This document shows, piece after piece, positions 35,088 to 44,185 of a stretch of 64,000 bases of DNA (the first letter of the stretch is position 1; each line of letters begins with the position of its first letter). The notes below the pieces were generated by a model that was not told the origin of the DNA, did no database searches, and saw only the letters and a program-made list of their open reading frames with translations. The position numbers and the translations under genes were made by a program. The DNA is taken from contig JALEOH010000039.1 of assembly GCA_022766605.1 (NCBI GenBank), positions 1 through 64,000 on the forward strand. Reading direction: 5' to 3'. The stretch is from Ezakiella sp. (GTDB lineage: Bacteria; Bacillota; Clostridia; Tissierellales; Peptoniphilaceae).

Positions 35088-35810
35088 ATGAAAGTTATTA
35101 TTTCAAAAGACTATGATGAATTAAGCAAAAAGGCTGCGGATTTTTTCGAAGAGAGATTCGATAAAATAAAAGTACTAGGCCTCGCAACAGGAAGCACTCC
35201 AATTGGATTATATAAACAATTAATAAAAAGAGTAGAGGATGGAAAGATTTCATTTAAGGATAAATATTCAGTCAATCTGGACGAATATATCGGTCTACCC
35301 ATTGGCCATAAGGAAAGTTATCGTGAGTTTATGAATGACAATCTCTTTAATCATGTCGATATCGATATAAAAAATACAAATGTACCATTTGCAAAAGATG
35401 TCGATGATATTAGCGCATGTGAAAAATATGACTCTATTATCGATGGACTTGGCGGAGTAGATGTTCAGGTATTGGGTGTTGGAGAAAATGGCCATATTGC
35501 ATTTAATGAGCCAGATAGCGAGCTTAATTATAATACATCCATTATAAAATTGACTGATTCTACTATAAATGCCAATTCGAGATTTTTCGATTCATATGAC
35601 GATGTCCCCAAATATGCAATAAGTATGGGCGTAGGTAAAATCATGGAGGCAAAGGAAATAATACTGTTGGCAAATGGAAAGAAAAAAGCAGATGCAATAA
35701 GATCGCTATTAGAAGGAGATAAGATCACTTGTAACTCGCCGGTAACACTATTAAAATTGCATCCAAATGTAACTGTATTTATCGATGAAGAATTGAATAA
35801 TGCATTATGA
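35088..35810 (+). CDS. nagB: Glucosamine-6-phosphate deaminase
   Basis: 240 residues. Converts glucosamine 6-phosphate to fructose 6-phosphate and ammonia. It has the sugar-phosphate loop A-T-G-S-T-P, N-L-D-E-Y with the catalytic Asp, and G-V-G-E-N-G-H-I-A-F-N-E-P with the catalytic His. Length matches the short firmicute form. No nagA lies beside it. The stop overlaps the CYTH gene by four bases. Confidence 0.95.
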   Translation: MKVIISKDYDELSKKAADFFEERFDKIKVLGLATGSTPIGLYKQLIKRVEDGKISFKDKYSVNLDEYIGLPIGHKESYREFMNDNLFNHVDIDIKNTNVPFAKDVDDISACEKYDSIIDGLGGVDVQVLGVGENGHIAFNEPDSELNYNTSIIKLTDSTINANSRFFDSYDDVPKYAISMGVGKIMEAKEIILLANGKKKADAIRSLLEGDKITCNSPVTLLKLHPNVTVFIDEELNNAL

Positions 35811-36322
35811 TCGAAAAGGAAATTGAAATAAAAGTACTAAACCATAGTGTCAATGAATATATAGAAATGCTTGAGAAAATTGGTGCTAGTAAAGTAGGGG
35901 AAGAATATCAAAAGAATTATCTTATCAATTCCAATCTCGATTATAATAAAAGCTATATAAGACTAAGAGTTTTAGATGATAGAGCTGAATTTACACTTAA
36001 AGAACGGATGGATGAGAATAATTTTAAGATTAATAAAGAAACTACAACTACTGTGGATGATCCAGAGAGTCTACTTTATATACTAAAGGCGCTTGGCTTT
36101 GATTATAAATTAGAATGCAAGCATAGAATAAAATATGCCTTTAAAGACTATATATTTGATATAGATCAGTGGGCTGAGGATGTATATCCAATGCCATATA
36201 TGGAAATTGAAGCAAGGGATGCTAGTAAGTTGGATGATATAATCGATTTACTAAATATTAGATCTGATATAACCACTAAAACAATTCATCAACTAAAAGA
36301 AGAATATAAAAATTCAAAATAG
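35807..36322 (+). CDS. CYTH domain protein (triphosphate tunnel metalloenzyme)
   Basis: 171 residues. The diagnostic E-x-E-x-K motif is at the N-terminus (E-K-E-I-E-I-K-V), followed by alternating charged strands such as Y-I-R-L-R-V, F-T-L-K-E-R and Y-M-E-I-E-A that line the tunnel. Members hydrolyse triphosphates (inorganic triphosphate, ThTP) or make cAMP; the actual substrate is unknown. With thiN elsewhere in the window, thiamine triphosphate is possible but unproven. A terminator follows. Confidence 0.85.
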   Translation: MIEKEIEIKVLNHSVNEYIEMLEKIGASKVGEEYQKNYLINSNLDYNKSYIRLRVLDDRAEFTLKERMDENNFKINKETTTTVDDPESLLYILKALGFDYKLECKHRIKYAFKDYIFDIDQWAEDVYPMPYMEIEARDASKLDDIIDLLNIRSDITTKTIHQLKEEYKNSK

Positions 36323-36328
36323 AAAATG

Positions 36329-36358
36329 TCCTCGCTAAATTGCGAGGATTTATTTTTA
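36329..36358 (+). terminator. Terminator of the nagB-CYTH operon
   Basis: TCCTCGC-TAAATT-GCGAGGA followed by TTTATTTTT. A clean intrinsic terminator seven bases after the CYTH stop. Confidence 0.85.
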
Positions 36359-36378
36359 ACTATTATATTTAAATTTAC

Positions 36379-36407
36379 TTGACATAGGGGAGAAGATATG
36401 ATAAAAT
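36379..36407 (+). promoter_or_regulatory. Promoter of the tyrosine recombinase gene
   Basis: Perfect TTGACA, 17-base spacer, TAAAAT. The expected transcript start falls near 36414, just before a 32-base palindrome. The leader is about 120 bases. Confidence 0.75.
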
Positions 36408-36417
36408 GAAATAAAAA

Positions 36418-36449
36418 TAACAGTACAAAATAACTATTTTGTACTGTTA
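36418..36449 (+). repeat. 32-bp perfect palindrome at the recombinase transcript start
   Basis: Two 15-base arms, TAACAGTACAAAATA and TATTTTGTACTGTTA, separated by AC. It lies 10 bases after the -10 box, a position suited to an operator or to a 5'-end RNA hairpin. The minus-strand reading is followed by TTTTTATTTC, so it could also stop antisense transcription. Confidence 0.7.
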
Positions 36450-36469
36450 CAACACAAATAAGCCAAAAT

Positions 36470-36503
36470 GGCTAAAATATGCGCTCTTATGGATATTTTA
36501 GCT
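36470..36503 (+). promoter_or_regulatory. Second leader hairpin before the recombinase gene
   Basis: GGCTAAAATAT / ATATTTTAGCT, 11 bp with one G-U and a 12-base loop. A competing small hairpin AGCC-AAAAT-GGCT shares its 5' arm. This leaves the GGAGG at 36528-36532 free. The rest of the gap 36323-36537 holds no open frame that I can support. Confidence 0.45.
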
Positions 36504-36537
36504 AATAAATCGAGTTAAATTAATTATGGAGGTTTTT

Positions 36538-37572
36538 ATGGATAAATATAATATGGATCAATTCATTGATGATAATGAGATTATTTTGCCCACTATACTT
36601 GAGGATTTTCTATCCTATTTGCTTACTATGAAAAATCATAGTCCAAATACAATTCGAGAATATAAATATGATTTAATCATCTTTTTGAGATTTATTAAGA
36701 TAAGAAAATTTAAATTGAGAAATATTGCTTTTGATGAGGTCGATATCTCAGATATCGATACTAATCTATTAAATAAGGTCGATATTCGTGATTTAGATGC
36801 TTTTCTTGCATTTGCAAGTAATAATGGTAAAACTAAAGCAACTACAAGATACCGTAAGATTGCATCTTTAAGAACATTTTTTAAATATCTATATGAAAGA
36901 CTTGGCGTAATCGATGACAATCCGACGCTTAAGCTGGAATATCCTAAAATTGATTCAAGGCTGCCGATATATTTAACTCTTAATGACACATATAAATTAC
37001 TTCTAACATGCGAAGATGTCGAAGGACAAAATGCACGCGATAAATATTTAAATGCACGTGACTATGCGATTTTAATGGTGTTTTTGAATTGTGGTTTAAG
37101 ACTAAGCGAACTTGTCAGTCTTGATATCGACTCGATTAACGAGGATAATTCAATTAATATAATCGGTAAAGGAAATAAAGAGCGCATAGTATTTTTAAAT
37201 GCATCGACTCGTGATGCAATCGATCGATACCTTAAGATAAGACGCGCTAAAATAGATAATAACATTGAAGAAAAAGCGTTGTTTATATCGAATAAACAAA
37301 ATAGACTCAGTAAATCAGCTGTGCAAGAGATGGTAAAAAAGAGAATTAAAATGGCTGGGCTTGATCCCAATAAATACTCAGTTCATAAATTAAGACACAC
37401 AGCCGCGACACTTATGTACAAATACGGTGACGTTGACATATTGACTATCAAAGAGGTTCTAGGGCATTCCAATGTTGCAACCACTCAAATTTACACCCAT
37501 CTTGATACAGATATAGTTAAGACAGCAACCGAAAAAAATCCTCTGAGCCATTTTGACCCAGAGGAACATTAG
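36538..37572 (+). CDS. Tyrosine recombinase (XerC/XerD family)
   Basis: 344 residues. An N-terminal SAM-like core-binding domain (about 15-125) is followed by the catalytic domain, with R in G-L-R-L-S-E-L, K in G-K-G-N-K-E-R, H-K-L-R-H-T-A, the second His in L-G-H-S and the nucleophile Tyr in Q-I-Y-T-H. All catalytic residues are present. The core resembles chromosomal XerC/XerD more than phage integrases, and no att sites or phage genes are nearby. The in-frame ATG at 36526 would put the GGAGG site inside the coding region, so 36538 is chosen. No other Xer is in the window. It may serve in chromosome dimer resolution. Confidence 0.88.
   Translation: MDKYNMDQFIDDNEIILPTILEDFLSYLLTMKNHSPNTIREYKYDLIIFLRFIKIRKFKLRNIAFDEVDISDIDTNLLNKVDIRDLDAFLAFASNNGKTKATTRYRKIASLRTFFKYLYERLGVIDDNPTLKLEYPKIDSRLPIYLTLNDTYKLLLTCEDVEGQNARDKYLNARDYAILMVFLNCGLRLSELVSLDIDSINEDNSINIIGKGNKERIVFLNASTRDAIDRYLKIRRAKIDNNIEEKALFISNKQNRLSKSAVQEMVKKRIKMAGLDPNKYSVHKLRHTAATLMYKYGDVDILTIKEVLGHSNVATTQIYTHLDTDIVKTATEKNPLSHFDPEEH
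37532..37565 (-). terminator. Terminator of the minus-strand operon, inside the recombinase gene
   Basis: Read on the minus strand: a 7-bp stem (TCCTCTG / CAGAGGA arms, 13-base loop) followed by TTTTTTTC. It lies within the last codons of the recombinase gene, just past the stop of the converging YnbB-like gene, with no intergenic space. Confidence 0.7.
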
Positions 37573-38817
37573 TTATGGATATAATTTATCCAGCACTTCA
37601 ATTATTGCAATCTTTATTTGTTCGTAAGTTAGTCCGCCTTGAAAATATGCGGCATATGGTTCTCTCATGGGTGCATCTGCTGAAAGCTCGATGCTCGAAC
37701 CATCGATAAATGAAGGGCTAGCCATTATAACTTGATCTTCATAGCCTGGCATATCCCATGCTGTTGGGATCGCCTTACTATCAACTGCCCCCGCTTCTTG
37801 TATTGCAATGGCATATTTTTTTAACAGCTCGGGATCTTTAAAGATTATAGTTTGCACTATATCACTTCTTTTATCCCCGATTTTTGGTATAGTATCAAAT
37901 CCGAGATTGCTAAAAACCCTTTGCATTAAATATGCACCTTTTAGAGCTTCTTTTACTATATGAGGAGCAAGAAAAAGTCCTTGAAGAGTTAGTCTTGTAG
38001 TATTAAAAGATAGACCAACCTCTTTGCCTATTCCCGGTGCAGTTAATTCATTGGCACACTTTTCTATCAGATCTTTTCTTCCAACTATATATCCACCACT
38101 AATTGCTATGCCGCCACCTGGATTTTTTATAAGCGAACCAGCTACAATATCAGCGCCTGCATCACTTGGCTCACGTTTGGAGGTAAATTCTCCATAGCAA
38201 TTGTCGACAAATATTATTATATTTGAATCAATTGATTTTACATATTTTATTATATCCTCTATCTCTTCTGTGGTAAAAGCATTTCTTAAAGAATAGCCGG
38301 TTGACCTTTGGATGGCAACGACTTTTGTCTTGTTGCTAATAAGTTTCTTAATCTCATCTTTTTGCATTTTCCCTTTATCATCTAGTGGAGCGATTTTAAT
38401 ATCTACTCCCCTTTCTTTTAAGCTTCCTACCTCATTTCCGATAATACCCGTTGCCTTTTGCATAGTGTCGTATGGAAGATCACTTGCAAAAATCAATTCG
38501 TCACCATAATTTAAAATGGATTTTAAAGATAGATAAATGGCATGTGTGCCAGATGCGATACTCGGTCTTACAAGTGCATCTTCAGTATGAAAAATATTTC
38601 TATATATAGCCTCTACTTTTTCACGACCAATATCACCATAGCCATATCCTGTTGGCGAAAAAAAATCGGTTGAGCTGAGATATTCAGCCTGCATCGATTT
38701 GATTACTTTATATTGATTTATAAGAGCTAGTTCATCTAGATTATTGAAGTCCCCCACTAACTCCTTTTCAGCATCTAATACCAATTTATAATGTTTTGAA
38801 TTAAAAAGTTCAATCAT
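37573..38817 (-). CDS. Methionine gamma-lyase family PLP enzyme (YnbB / aluminium-resistance-like)
   Basis: 414 residues of the YnbB group of fold-type I PLP enzymes. It has the tell-tale F-x-P-T-G-Y-G-Y-x-D-x-G-R-E-x-x-E, R-P-S-I-A-S-G-T-H-A, and the likely PLP lysine in G-S-L-I-K-N-P-G-G-G. True substrate is not established for the family; the names methionine gamma-lyase and aluminium resistance are historical. AAGGAGA precedes the ATG, which overlaps miaA. Association with miaA-mutL-mutS is common in clostridia; hfq, often placed here, is absent. Confidence 0.85.
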   Translation of the reverse strand: MIELFNSKHYKLVLDAEKELVGDFNNLDELALINQYKVIKSMQAEYLSSTDFFSPTGYGYGDIGREKVEAIYRNIFHTEDALVRPSIASGTHAIYLSLKSILNYGDELIFASDLPYDTMQKATGIIGNEVGSLKERGVDIKIAPLDDKGKMQKDEIKKLISNKTKVVAIQRSTGYSLRNAFTTEEIEDIIKYVKSIDSNIIIFVDNCYGEFTSKREPSDAGADIVAGSLIKNPGGGIAISGGYIVGRKDLIEKCANELTAPGIGKEVGLSFNTTRLTLQGLFLAPHIVKEALKGAYLMQRVFSNLGFDTIPKIGDKRSDIVQTIIFKDPELLKKYAIAIQEAGAVDSKAIPTAWDMPGYEDQVIMASPSFIDGSSIELSADAPMREPYAAYFQGGLTYEQIKIAIIEVLDKLYP

Positions 38818-39730
38818 TTTCTCTCCTTATCATATTTAAAATATCATTTATTTCATTTTCTTCTACATCGATGAACTTTGCATTGGGATCATTTCTAAAC
38901 CATGTTAGCTGTCTTTTAGCATAGTTTCTACTATGTTGTTTAATCTTTTCAACAGCAAATTCATAGTCCCATTCATTGTTCAAATATTTTATAAGTTCAC
39001 TGTATCCAATTGCCTGCATAGATTGAGCATTTGGATCAACACCTAATGCCAATATGCCTTTTAATTCGTCTAAAAGACCATTTTTAAGCATTATATCCAC
39101 TCGCCTATTGATTATATCATATAAATGCTTTCTATCTCTTATTAAGGCATATAATTTCCAATTGTATTTTGAATTATCTTTTCTAAATTGATTTTCTCTT
39201 AATGAAAAAGCCTTGCCAGTACATAAATAATACTCGAGCGCTCTTATATTTCTCTTAATATCATTTTCATGAATTCTATCATATGAAAGTGGGTCTACTC
39301 TTTTTATTTCAGATCTAATATATTGAATGCCATATTTATCCAGCTTATTATAAAGTTCTTTTTTTATATCTTCATTTGAATTATTCGAATCTAAATCGAG
39401 TCCATATATGATTGAATTGATATATAGTCCTGTGCCACCTACCATTATCGGAATTTTATTTCTATTATATATTTCTTGAATGATTTCTTCAGCCATGATT
39501 TTATATTCTTTAACCGAAAAGCTCTCGCTTGGATCTACGATATCTATCATATGATGAGTTATGCCATCCATTTCATCACTTTTAATCTTAGCTGTCCCAA
39601 TATCCATATGCCTATAGATTTGCATGCTATCACAAGAGATAATTTCACCATCTAGCATTTTTGCAAGTTCGATGCTTAATTGACTTTTGCCAACGCCAGT
39701 TGGACCTGAAATTATAATTAATTTATTCAT
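38810..39730 (-). CDS. miaA: tRNA dimethylallyltransferase MiaA
   Basis: 306 residues. Adds dimethylallyl to A37 of tRNAs that read UNN codons. P-loop G-P-T-G-V-G-K-S, D-S-M-Q-I-Y-R and D-I-G-T-A-K are clear, with W-F-R-N-D near the C-terminus. The frame opens at a GTG at 39739, but AGGTGG five bases before the ATG at 39730 and the ATGA overlap with mutL decide the start. Its product is the substrate of MiaB at 44185. The dimethylallyl donor comes from IspH farther up the same strand. Confidence 0.94.
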   Translation of the reverse strand: MNKLIIISGPTGVGKSQLSIELAKMLDGEIISCDSMQIYRHMDIGTAKIKSDEMDGITHHMIDIVDPSESFSVKEYKIMAEEIIQEIYNRNKIPIMVGGTGLYINSIIYGLDLDSNNSNEDIKKELYNKLDKYGIQYIRSEIKRVDPLSYDRIHENDIKRNIRALEYYLCTGKAFSLRENQFRKDNSKYNWKLYALIRDRKHLYDIINRRVDIMLKNGLLDELKGILALGVDPNAQSMQAIGYSELIKYLNNEWDYEFAVEKIKQHSRNYAKRQLTWFRNDPNAKFIDVEENEINDILNMIRREND

Positions 39731-41607
39731 GATATCCACCTTGTAAATTCTTCTTTAGTAATAACGCTAAATATTACCCTGCCAGTAGGCGAAGTATATG
39801 GATTGTCTGTTGACATTAAAGCTGCAAAAATATTTTTTGCATTAATATCATTATAGAATCTATTAGCATGACTTGAAATTTGAACTATTGATTTAATCAA
39901 ATTGGGAACTAAAAGGCTCTCTTTATTATTTAATTTAATATTATCCAGCAAATCCATTAGATACTCTTCTTTAAATACTTCAGTTAAAGACATCGGGATC
40001 GCCCTTAATACTATTATATCCTCGCCAAGAGTAGTAATATCAAATCCAAGTTGAGAAAATAAATCCTTCGCATTTAAGAATTTTTCATATTCGTCATAAT
40101 TGAGTTTATATTTAATTGGTTCAATTAAAGTTTGAACCGCAAGTTTATTTTTTCTAATATCCTCAGTGTAGCTAGAATATAATATTCTATTTGAGGCTTC
40201 TTTTAAATCAACTACTGACAATAAGTCGTGCGGACGATTTTCAATCAGATAATATCTATTAAATATGACACCTATTGGCTTATTATAAGTCCATAAGCTA
40301 TTTTGTGGAAATAGTTCATATAGATTATAATCGAAGTTAAAATCTGGTTTATTTTCATCGAATTCTAAAGTAATATCTGGAAGATCGATATTTAACTCCG
40401 TTTGCATTGAGTTGAGAGACGATTTAGTAGGTGCTGGTTCGTTTTTTACATAAATATCGCTTGCTCTATAATATGTGGAAATATTTTCTTTAACCCTATT
40501 AAAGCATTTGTCATTGCTATCTTTTATTGTATCGAAATTATATAGCTTATCATCTTCGACATTAAATTCAATATCAGCAATATCATAAGCTTTATTTTCA
40601 GTTATATTTTTAGTAATAATAGACTGATTTATAGCTAATGCATTTACTATATTATTATAAATAAAATCGAGAACTTCTTCTTCATAAATAAATGAAATAT
40701 ATTTTTTTGTTGGATGAATATTAACGTCTATCTCATCTGCTGCAATGTCTAAAAATAAAAAGAATATTGGGCGTTTACCAGCCGGTAATTTATTATTGTA
40801 AGCATTTTCAACTATTTTATATAATTCTGGATTATCCACTAAGCGACCATTTATAAAAAACATTTGATGAACTTTATTATTTCTATAAATTCTATTGTTG
40901 CCAACAAATCCACTTAACTTATATTTATCATCATTATTTATTTCAATTAGATCATTTACTATATCTAGACCATATAATTCAAATATAGTCTCTTTAAGAT
41001 CGCTACTTCCACTTGTATTTAATAAAACTCTTGAGTTGGCTATTAATTTAAAAGATATATCGGGATTGCAGATAGAAAATCTTTCCATTAAATATCTTAT
41101 ACGATTTTCTTCAGTCTTGTCGCTGGCAAGCATATTGAGCCTTACTGGCATGTTTTTAAACAAATCTTTTGCAATCAAAGTCGTGCCAACATTACCAGCG
41201 GCTATTTCCATCGATTTAAACTCACCATAATCATAGTTGATACTATTTGCTATATCACTATCCTTGGTTTTGCTAATGAGATTTACAGAGCTTACATTTT
41301 GTATGGAGTTAAGAGCCTCGCCTCGAAAACCGCGCGTAGTCAATCTATAAATATCATTGAAGTCAATTATCTTTGAAGTATAGTGTTTTTTAAAAGCATT
41401 TTTTAGATCTTCTTTTGCAATACCACTGCCGTTATCTGTAATTCTTATATAGCTTTTACCGCCGGCCATGATATCGACAATTATTGTATTTGCACCCGCA
41501 TCAATAGAATTTTCAACAGCTTCTTTTACTATGGATTCAGGTCGCAAAATGACTTCACCGGCGGCAATTTTTTCAATAGTAATTTGATCTAATTCCTTAA
41601 TCTTCAT
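39727..41607 (-). CDS. mutL: DNA mismatch repair protein MutL with degenerate endonuclease domain
   Basis: 626 residues. The N-terminal GHKL ATPase is intact: K-E-A-V-E-N-S-I-D-A-G-A (E29, N33), D-N-G-S-G-I and T-R-G-F-R-G-E-A-L. A variable linker (about 320-440) precedes the dimerisation domain. Where firmicute MutL has the endonuclease motif D-Q-H-A-x2-E-x4-E, this one reads D-L-K-E-A-S-N-R-I-L-Y-S (from D467). The C-terminal C-P-H-G-R-P is S-P-T-G-R-V (606-611), and the A-C-x-x-S-I-K-A strand is also replaced. The nicking activity is therefore likely lost. GGAGAG precedes the ATG; it overlaps mutS by 11 bases and miaA by four. Confidence 0.92.
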   Translation of the reverse strand: MKIKELDQITIEKIAAGEVILRPESIVKEAVENSIDAGANTIIVDIMAGGKSYIRITDNGSGIAKEDLKNAFKKHYTSKIIDFNDIYRLTTRGFRGEALNSIQNVSSVNLISKTKDSDIANSINYDYGEFKSMEIAAGNVGTTLIAKDLFKNMPVRLNMLASDKTEENRIRYLMERFSICNPDISFKLIANSRVLLNTSGSSDLKETIFELYGLDIVNDLIEINNDDKYKLSGFVGNNRIYRNNKVHQMFFINGRLVDNPELYKIVENAYNNKLPAGKRPIFFLFLDIAADEIDVNIHPTKKYISFIYEEEVLDFIYNNIVNALAINQSIITKNITENKAYDIADIEFNVEDDKLYNFDTIKDSNDKCFNRVKENISTYYRASDIYVKNEPAPTKSSLNSMQTELNIDLPDITLEFDENKPDFNFDYNLYELFPQNSLWTYNKPIGVIFNRYYLIENRPHDLLSVVDLKEASNRILYSSYTEDIRKNKLAVQTLIEPIKYKLNYDEYEKFLNAKDLFSQLGFDITTLGEDIIVLRAIPMSLTEVFKEEYLMDLLDNIKLNNKESLLVPNLIKSIVQISSHANRFYNDINAKNIFAALMSTDNPYTSPTGRVIFSVITKEEFTRWIS

Positions 41608-44185
41608 TACGTATTCTCTCCTTTAGATCATATAAAAAATCAAGTGCTTCCCTTGGACTTAAGCTATCTATATCTAATATTTCTATCTTGTCAATCAATT
41701 CGGAATTCCTATTATCTTTTTCAAGAAAATTGTACTGCATATTTACACTATTTTCACCAACTGATTCCATGATTTTATCCTGATAATTTAACGCTTCTTC
41801 AATTACAACTTCGGGAAGTCCAGCTAGTTTTGCCACATGTATACCATAGCTTTTACTTGTTATTCCCCTTATGACTTTTCTTAAAAAAACTATATCATTG
41901 TTTTGTTCTCTTATAGCGAGAGTTATATTAAATACTCCCTCTAGTTCGCCTTCGAGCTTAGAGAGTTCTTGATAATGCGTCGAAAAAATAGTTTTAGCTT
42001 TTATATTTTTCGCAACATATTCTATTATAGAAAAGGCTATTGCCATTCCGTCATAGGTGCTGGTGCCCCTGCCCACCTCATCAAAAATAATCAGTGAATC
42101 TTTAGTTGCATTATTTAATATCTCTGCTACTTCAGTCATTTCTATCATAAAAGTAGATTTGCCTCGACTAAGCGCATCACTAGCCCCAATTCTTGTAAAT
42201 ATTTTATCTACAATAGACAAATCGGCATAACTAGCTGGAACAAAAGATCCAATTTGAGCCATTAATTGATTTATAGCAATCGTCCTCATATAGGTGGATT
42301 TACCACTCATATTAGGACCTGTTATTATAGCAAATCTATTATTATCATCAAAGATGGCATCATTTGGAATAAAGGATTCTAAATTATTATTTAGTTCAAC
42401 CGTAGGATGTCTTGCATCTTTTAATTCAAGTTTACTATTACTATTAAAATTAGGTCTAATATAATTATTTAATCTTGCCGTCTCAGCTAATGACAATAGT
42501 ACATCGAGCCGTGCAAGATTGTATGCAAGATCCTTTAAACTATTTATATATTCGCTACATTTTAACAATATATCTTTGAATAGATTTTTTTCTAACTCTA
42601 AAACCAATTTTGAGGTATTTAAGACTTTATACTCTATTTCTGATAACTTAGCGGTTGTATATCTTTCAACATTCTTAAGAGTTTGGGTTCTCTTAAATGT
42701 TTCAGGCACCTTATCTATCTGACCTTTTGATATCTCGATGAAATATCCTGCAATTTTATTGTATTTTAGACGTAGAGTTTTTATTTGTGTAATTTCTTTT
42801 AATTCCTTTTCATAGCTTATCAAAATGTCGCTAATATGGCTTGCATCATATCTCAGTTTATCTAGATCTTCATTATATCCTGATCTGATAACATTGCCAT
42901 CACTTAAAAAAACTGGTGCATCGTCATTGATCGCATTAAAGAGTAGATTATATAAATCCAGATGTGGCTCTAGTATAATTTTAGCCATAATTCTATTTGA
43001 GTCATTTTTAAAACTCTCTAATAACTTACTAATAATAGGCACTTTTTCAAGCGAAGCTCTTAGATTTAAAAGATCCCTTGGGCCTGCAATGCCAGAAGCT
43101 ATTTTGGATAAAATTCGTTCGATATCAAAAGTATATTTCAATTCGTTTTTTACAAGCTCGGAATTGATAGAATCCCTATAAAATGATTCAACTAGATCAA
43201 GTCTTTCATTTATTTTATCCATATCTAATAATGGCTTTTCTACTACGATTTTTAATAGTCTTTTGCCCTTTGGAGTTGAAGTATGATCTAAAATATCAAT
43301 TAGCGAGCCTCTTCTCGTTCCATCTATTATGGTCTTAGTAAGCTCTAAATTTTTAATTGTATTTTCTCCAAGATACATATATTCATCGATATTATTAAAA
43401 CTAATTCTATCAAAATGGGATAAATTAAAATTTTTATTATCGACTAGATATTTAAAAAGCAGATATAGATTAGTTACTTGGATTTTATTGAGCTTATCTA
43501 TACTAAAATCAGCCTTAATATTTGCAAGCAAATTCTCTAAAGAGTCTTTATCAATATTATCATCGGCATCTATCACATTTATATTATAATTTTCATTTTT
43601 CAAGATATTATTTATAATGACATGATTAGTAATAATTTCACTTGGTTCAATCAAATTAAGCTCGTCAATTAATTGTATATCATTTTCAGTTGCAAAATCA
43701 TCATTTACTATAAGCTCGCCTGTGGAAATATCACATGATATAAGCGATATAGCTTCTAATTGCGGATTGTAATATAAAGAACTAATATAATTATTTCCAT
43801 CATTATCTAAAAATTCATCGTCAATTATCGTTCCAGGAGTATAGACTTTTACAATCCCACGCTCTACCAAGGACTTACCTTTACTTGGTTCTTCCAGTTG
43901 TTCGCATATAGTTACTTTATATCCATCGTTTAAGAGCCTTTTTATATATTGATTAGCAGCATGAAAAGGCACTCCACACATAGGAGCTCTCTCATCTAAA
44001 CCACAATCTCTACCTGTTAAAGCTAGTCCCAATGATTTCGAAGCTTTTATCGCATCATCAAAGAACATCTCATAGAAATCACCCAATCTATACATCAAAA
44101 TAGAATCCAACGCAGTGGATTTTATATTATAATATTGTTTCATCATTGGCGTAAGATCATCTTTTTTTATATCTTTAAATAGCAT
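41597..44185 (-). CDS. mutS: DNA mismatch repair protein MutS
   Basis: 862 residues, full-length MutS. The N-terminal mismatch motif G-D-F-Y-E-M-F carries the Phe-x-Glu wedge. The C-terminal ATPase has G-P-N-M-S-G-K-S-T, D-E-V-G-R-G-T-S-T-Y-D-G and T-H-Y-Q-E-L. Close to the end is Q-Y-N-F-L, which may be a beta-clamp binding motif. It overlaps miaB by one base (TAATG) and runs into mutL. Confidence 0.95.
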   Translation of the reverse strand: MLFKDIKKDDLTPMMKQYYNIKSTALDSILMYRLGDFYEMFFDDAIKASKSLGLALTGRDCGLDERAPMCGVPFHAANQYIKRLLNDGYKVTICEQLEEPSKGKSLVERGIVKVYTPGTIIDDEFLDNDGNNYISSLYYNPQLEAISLISCDISTGELIVNDDFATENDIQLIDELNLIEPSEIITNHVIINNILKNENYNINVIDADDNIDKDSLENLLANIKADFSIDKLNKIQVTNLYLLFKYLVDNKNFNLSHFDRISFNNIDEYMYLGENTIKNLELTKTIIDGTRRGSLIDILDHTSTPKGKRLLKIVVEKPLLDMDKINERLDLVESFYRDSINSELVKNELKYTFDIERILSKIASGIAGPRDLLNLRASLEKVPIISKLLESFKNDSNRIMAKIILEPHLDLYNLLFNAINDDAPVFLSDGNVIRSGYNEDLDKLRYDASHISDILISYEKELKEITQIKTLRLKYNKIAGYFIEISKGQIDKVPETFKRTQTLKNVERYTTAKLSEIEYKVLNTSKLVLELEKNLFKDILLKCSEYINSLKDLAYNLARLDVLLSLAETARLNNYIRPNFNSNSKLELKDARHPTVELNNNLESFIPNDAIFDDNNRFAIITGPNMSGKSTYMRTIAINQLMAQIGSFVPASYADLSIVDKIFTRIGASDALSRGKSTFMIEMTEVAEILNNATKDSLIIFDEVGRGTSTYDGMAIAFSIIEYVAKNIKAKTIFSTHYQELSKLEGELEGVFNITLAIREQNNDIVFLRKVIRGITSKSYGIHVAKLAGLPEVVIEEALNYQDKIMESVGENSVNMQYNFLEKDNRNSELIDKIEILDIDSLSPREALDFLYDLKERIRNED

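Noticed and set aside
36323-36537. Riboswitch or T-box in the leader of the recombinase gene
   Set aside because: Apart from the palindrome and one hairpin I find no conserved T-box, purine, SAM or other known aptamer pattern, and the downstream gene would not fit.
36538-37572. Integrase of a mobile element
   Set aside because: The protein looks like a chromosomal XerC/XerD. There are no direct repeats, tRNA target, excisionase or phage genes around it.
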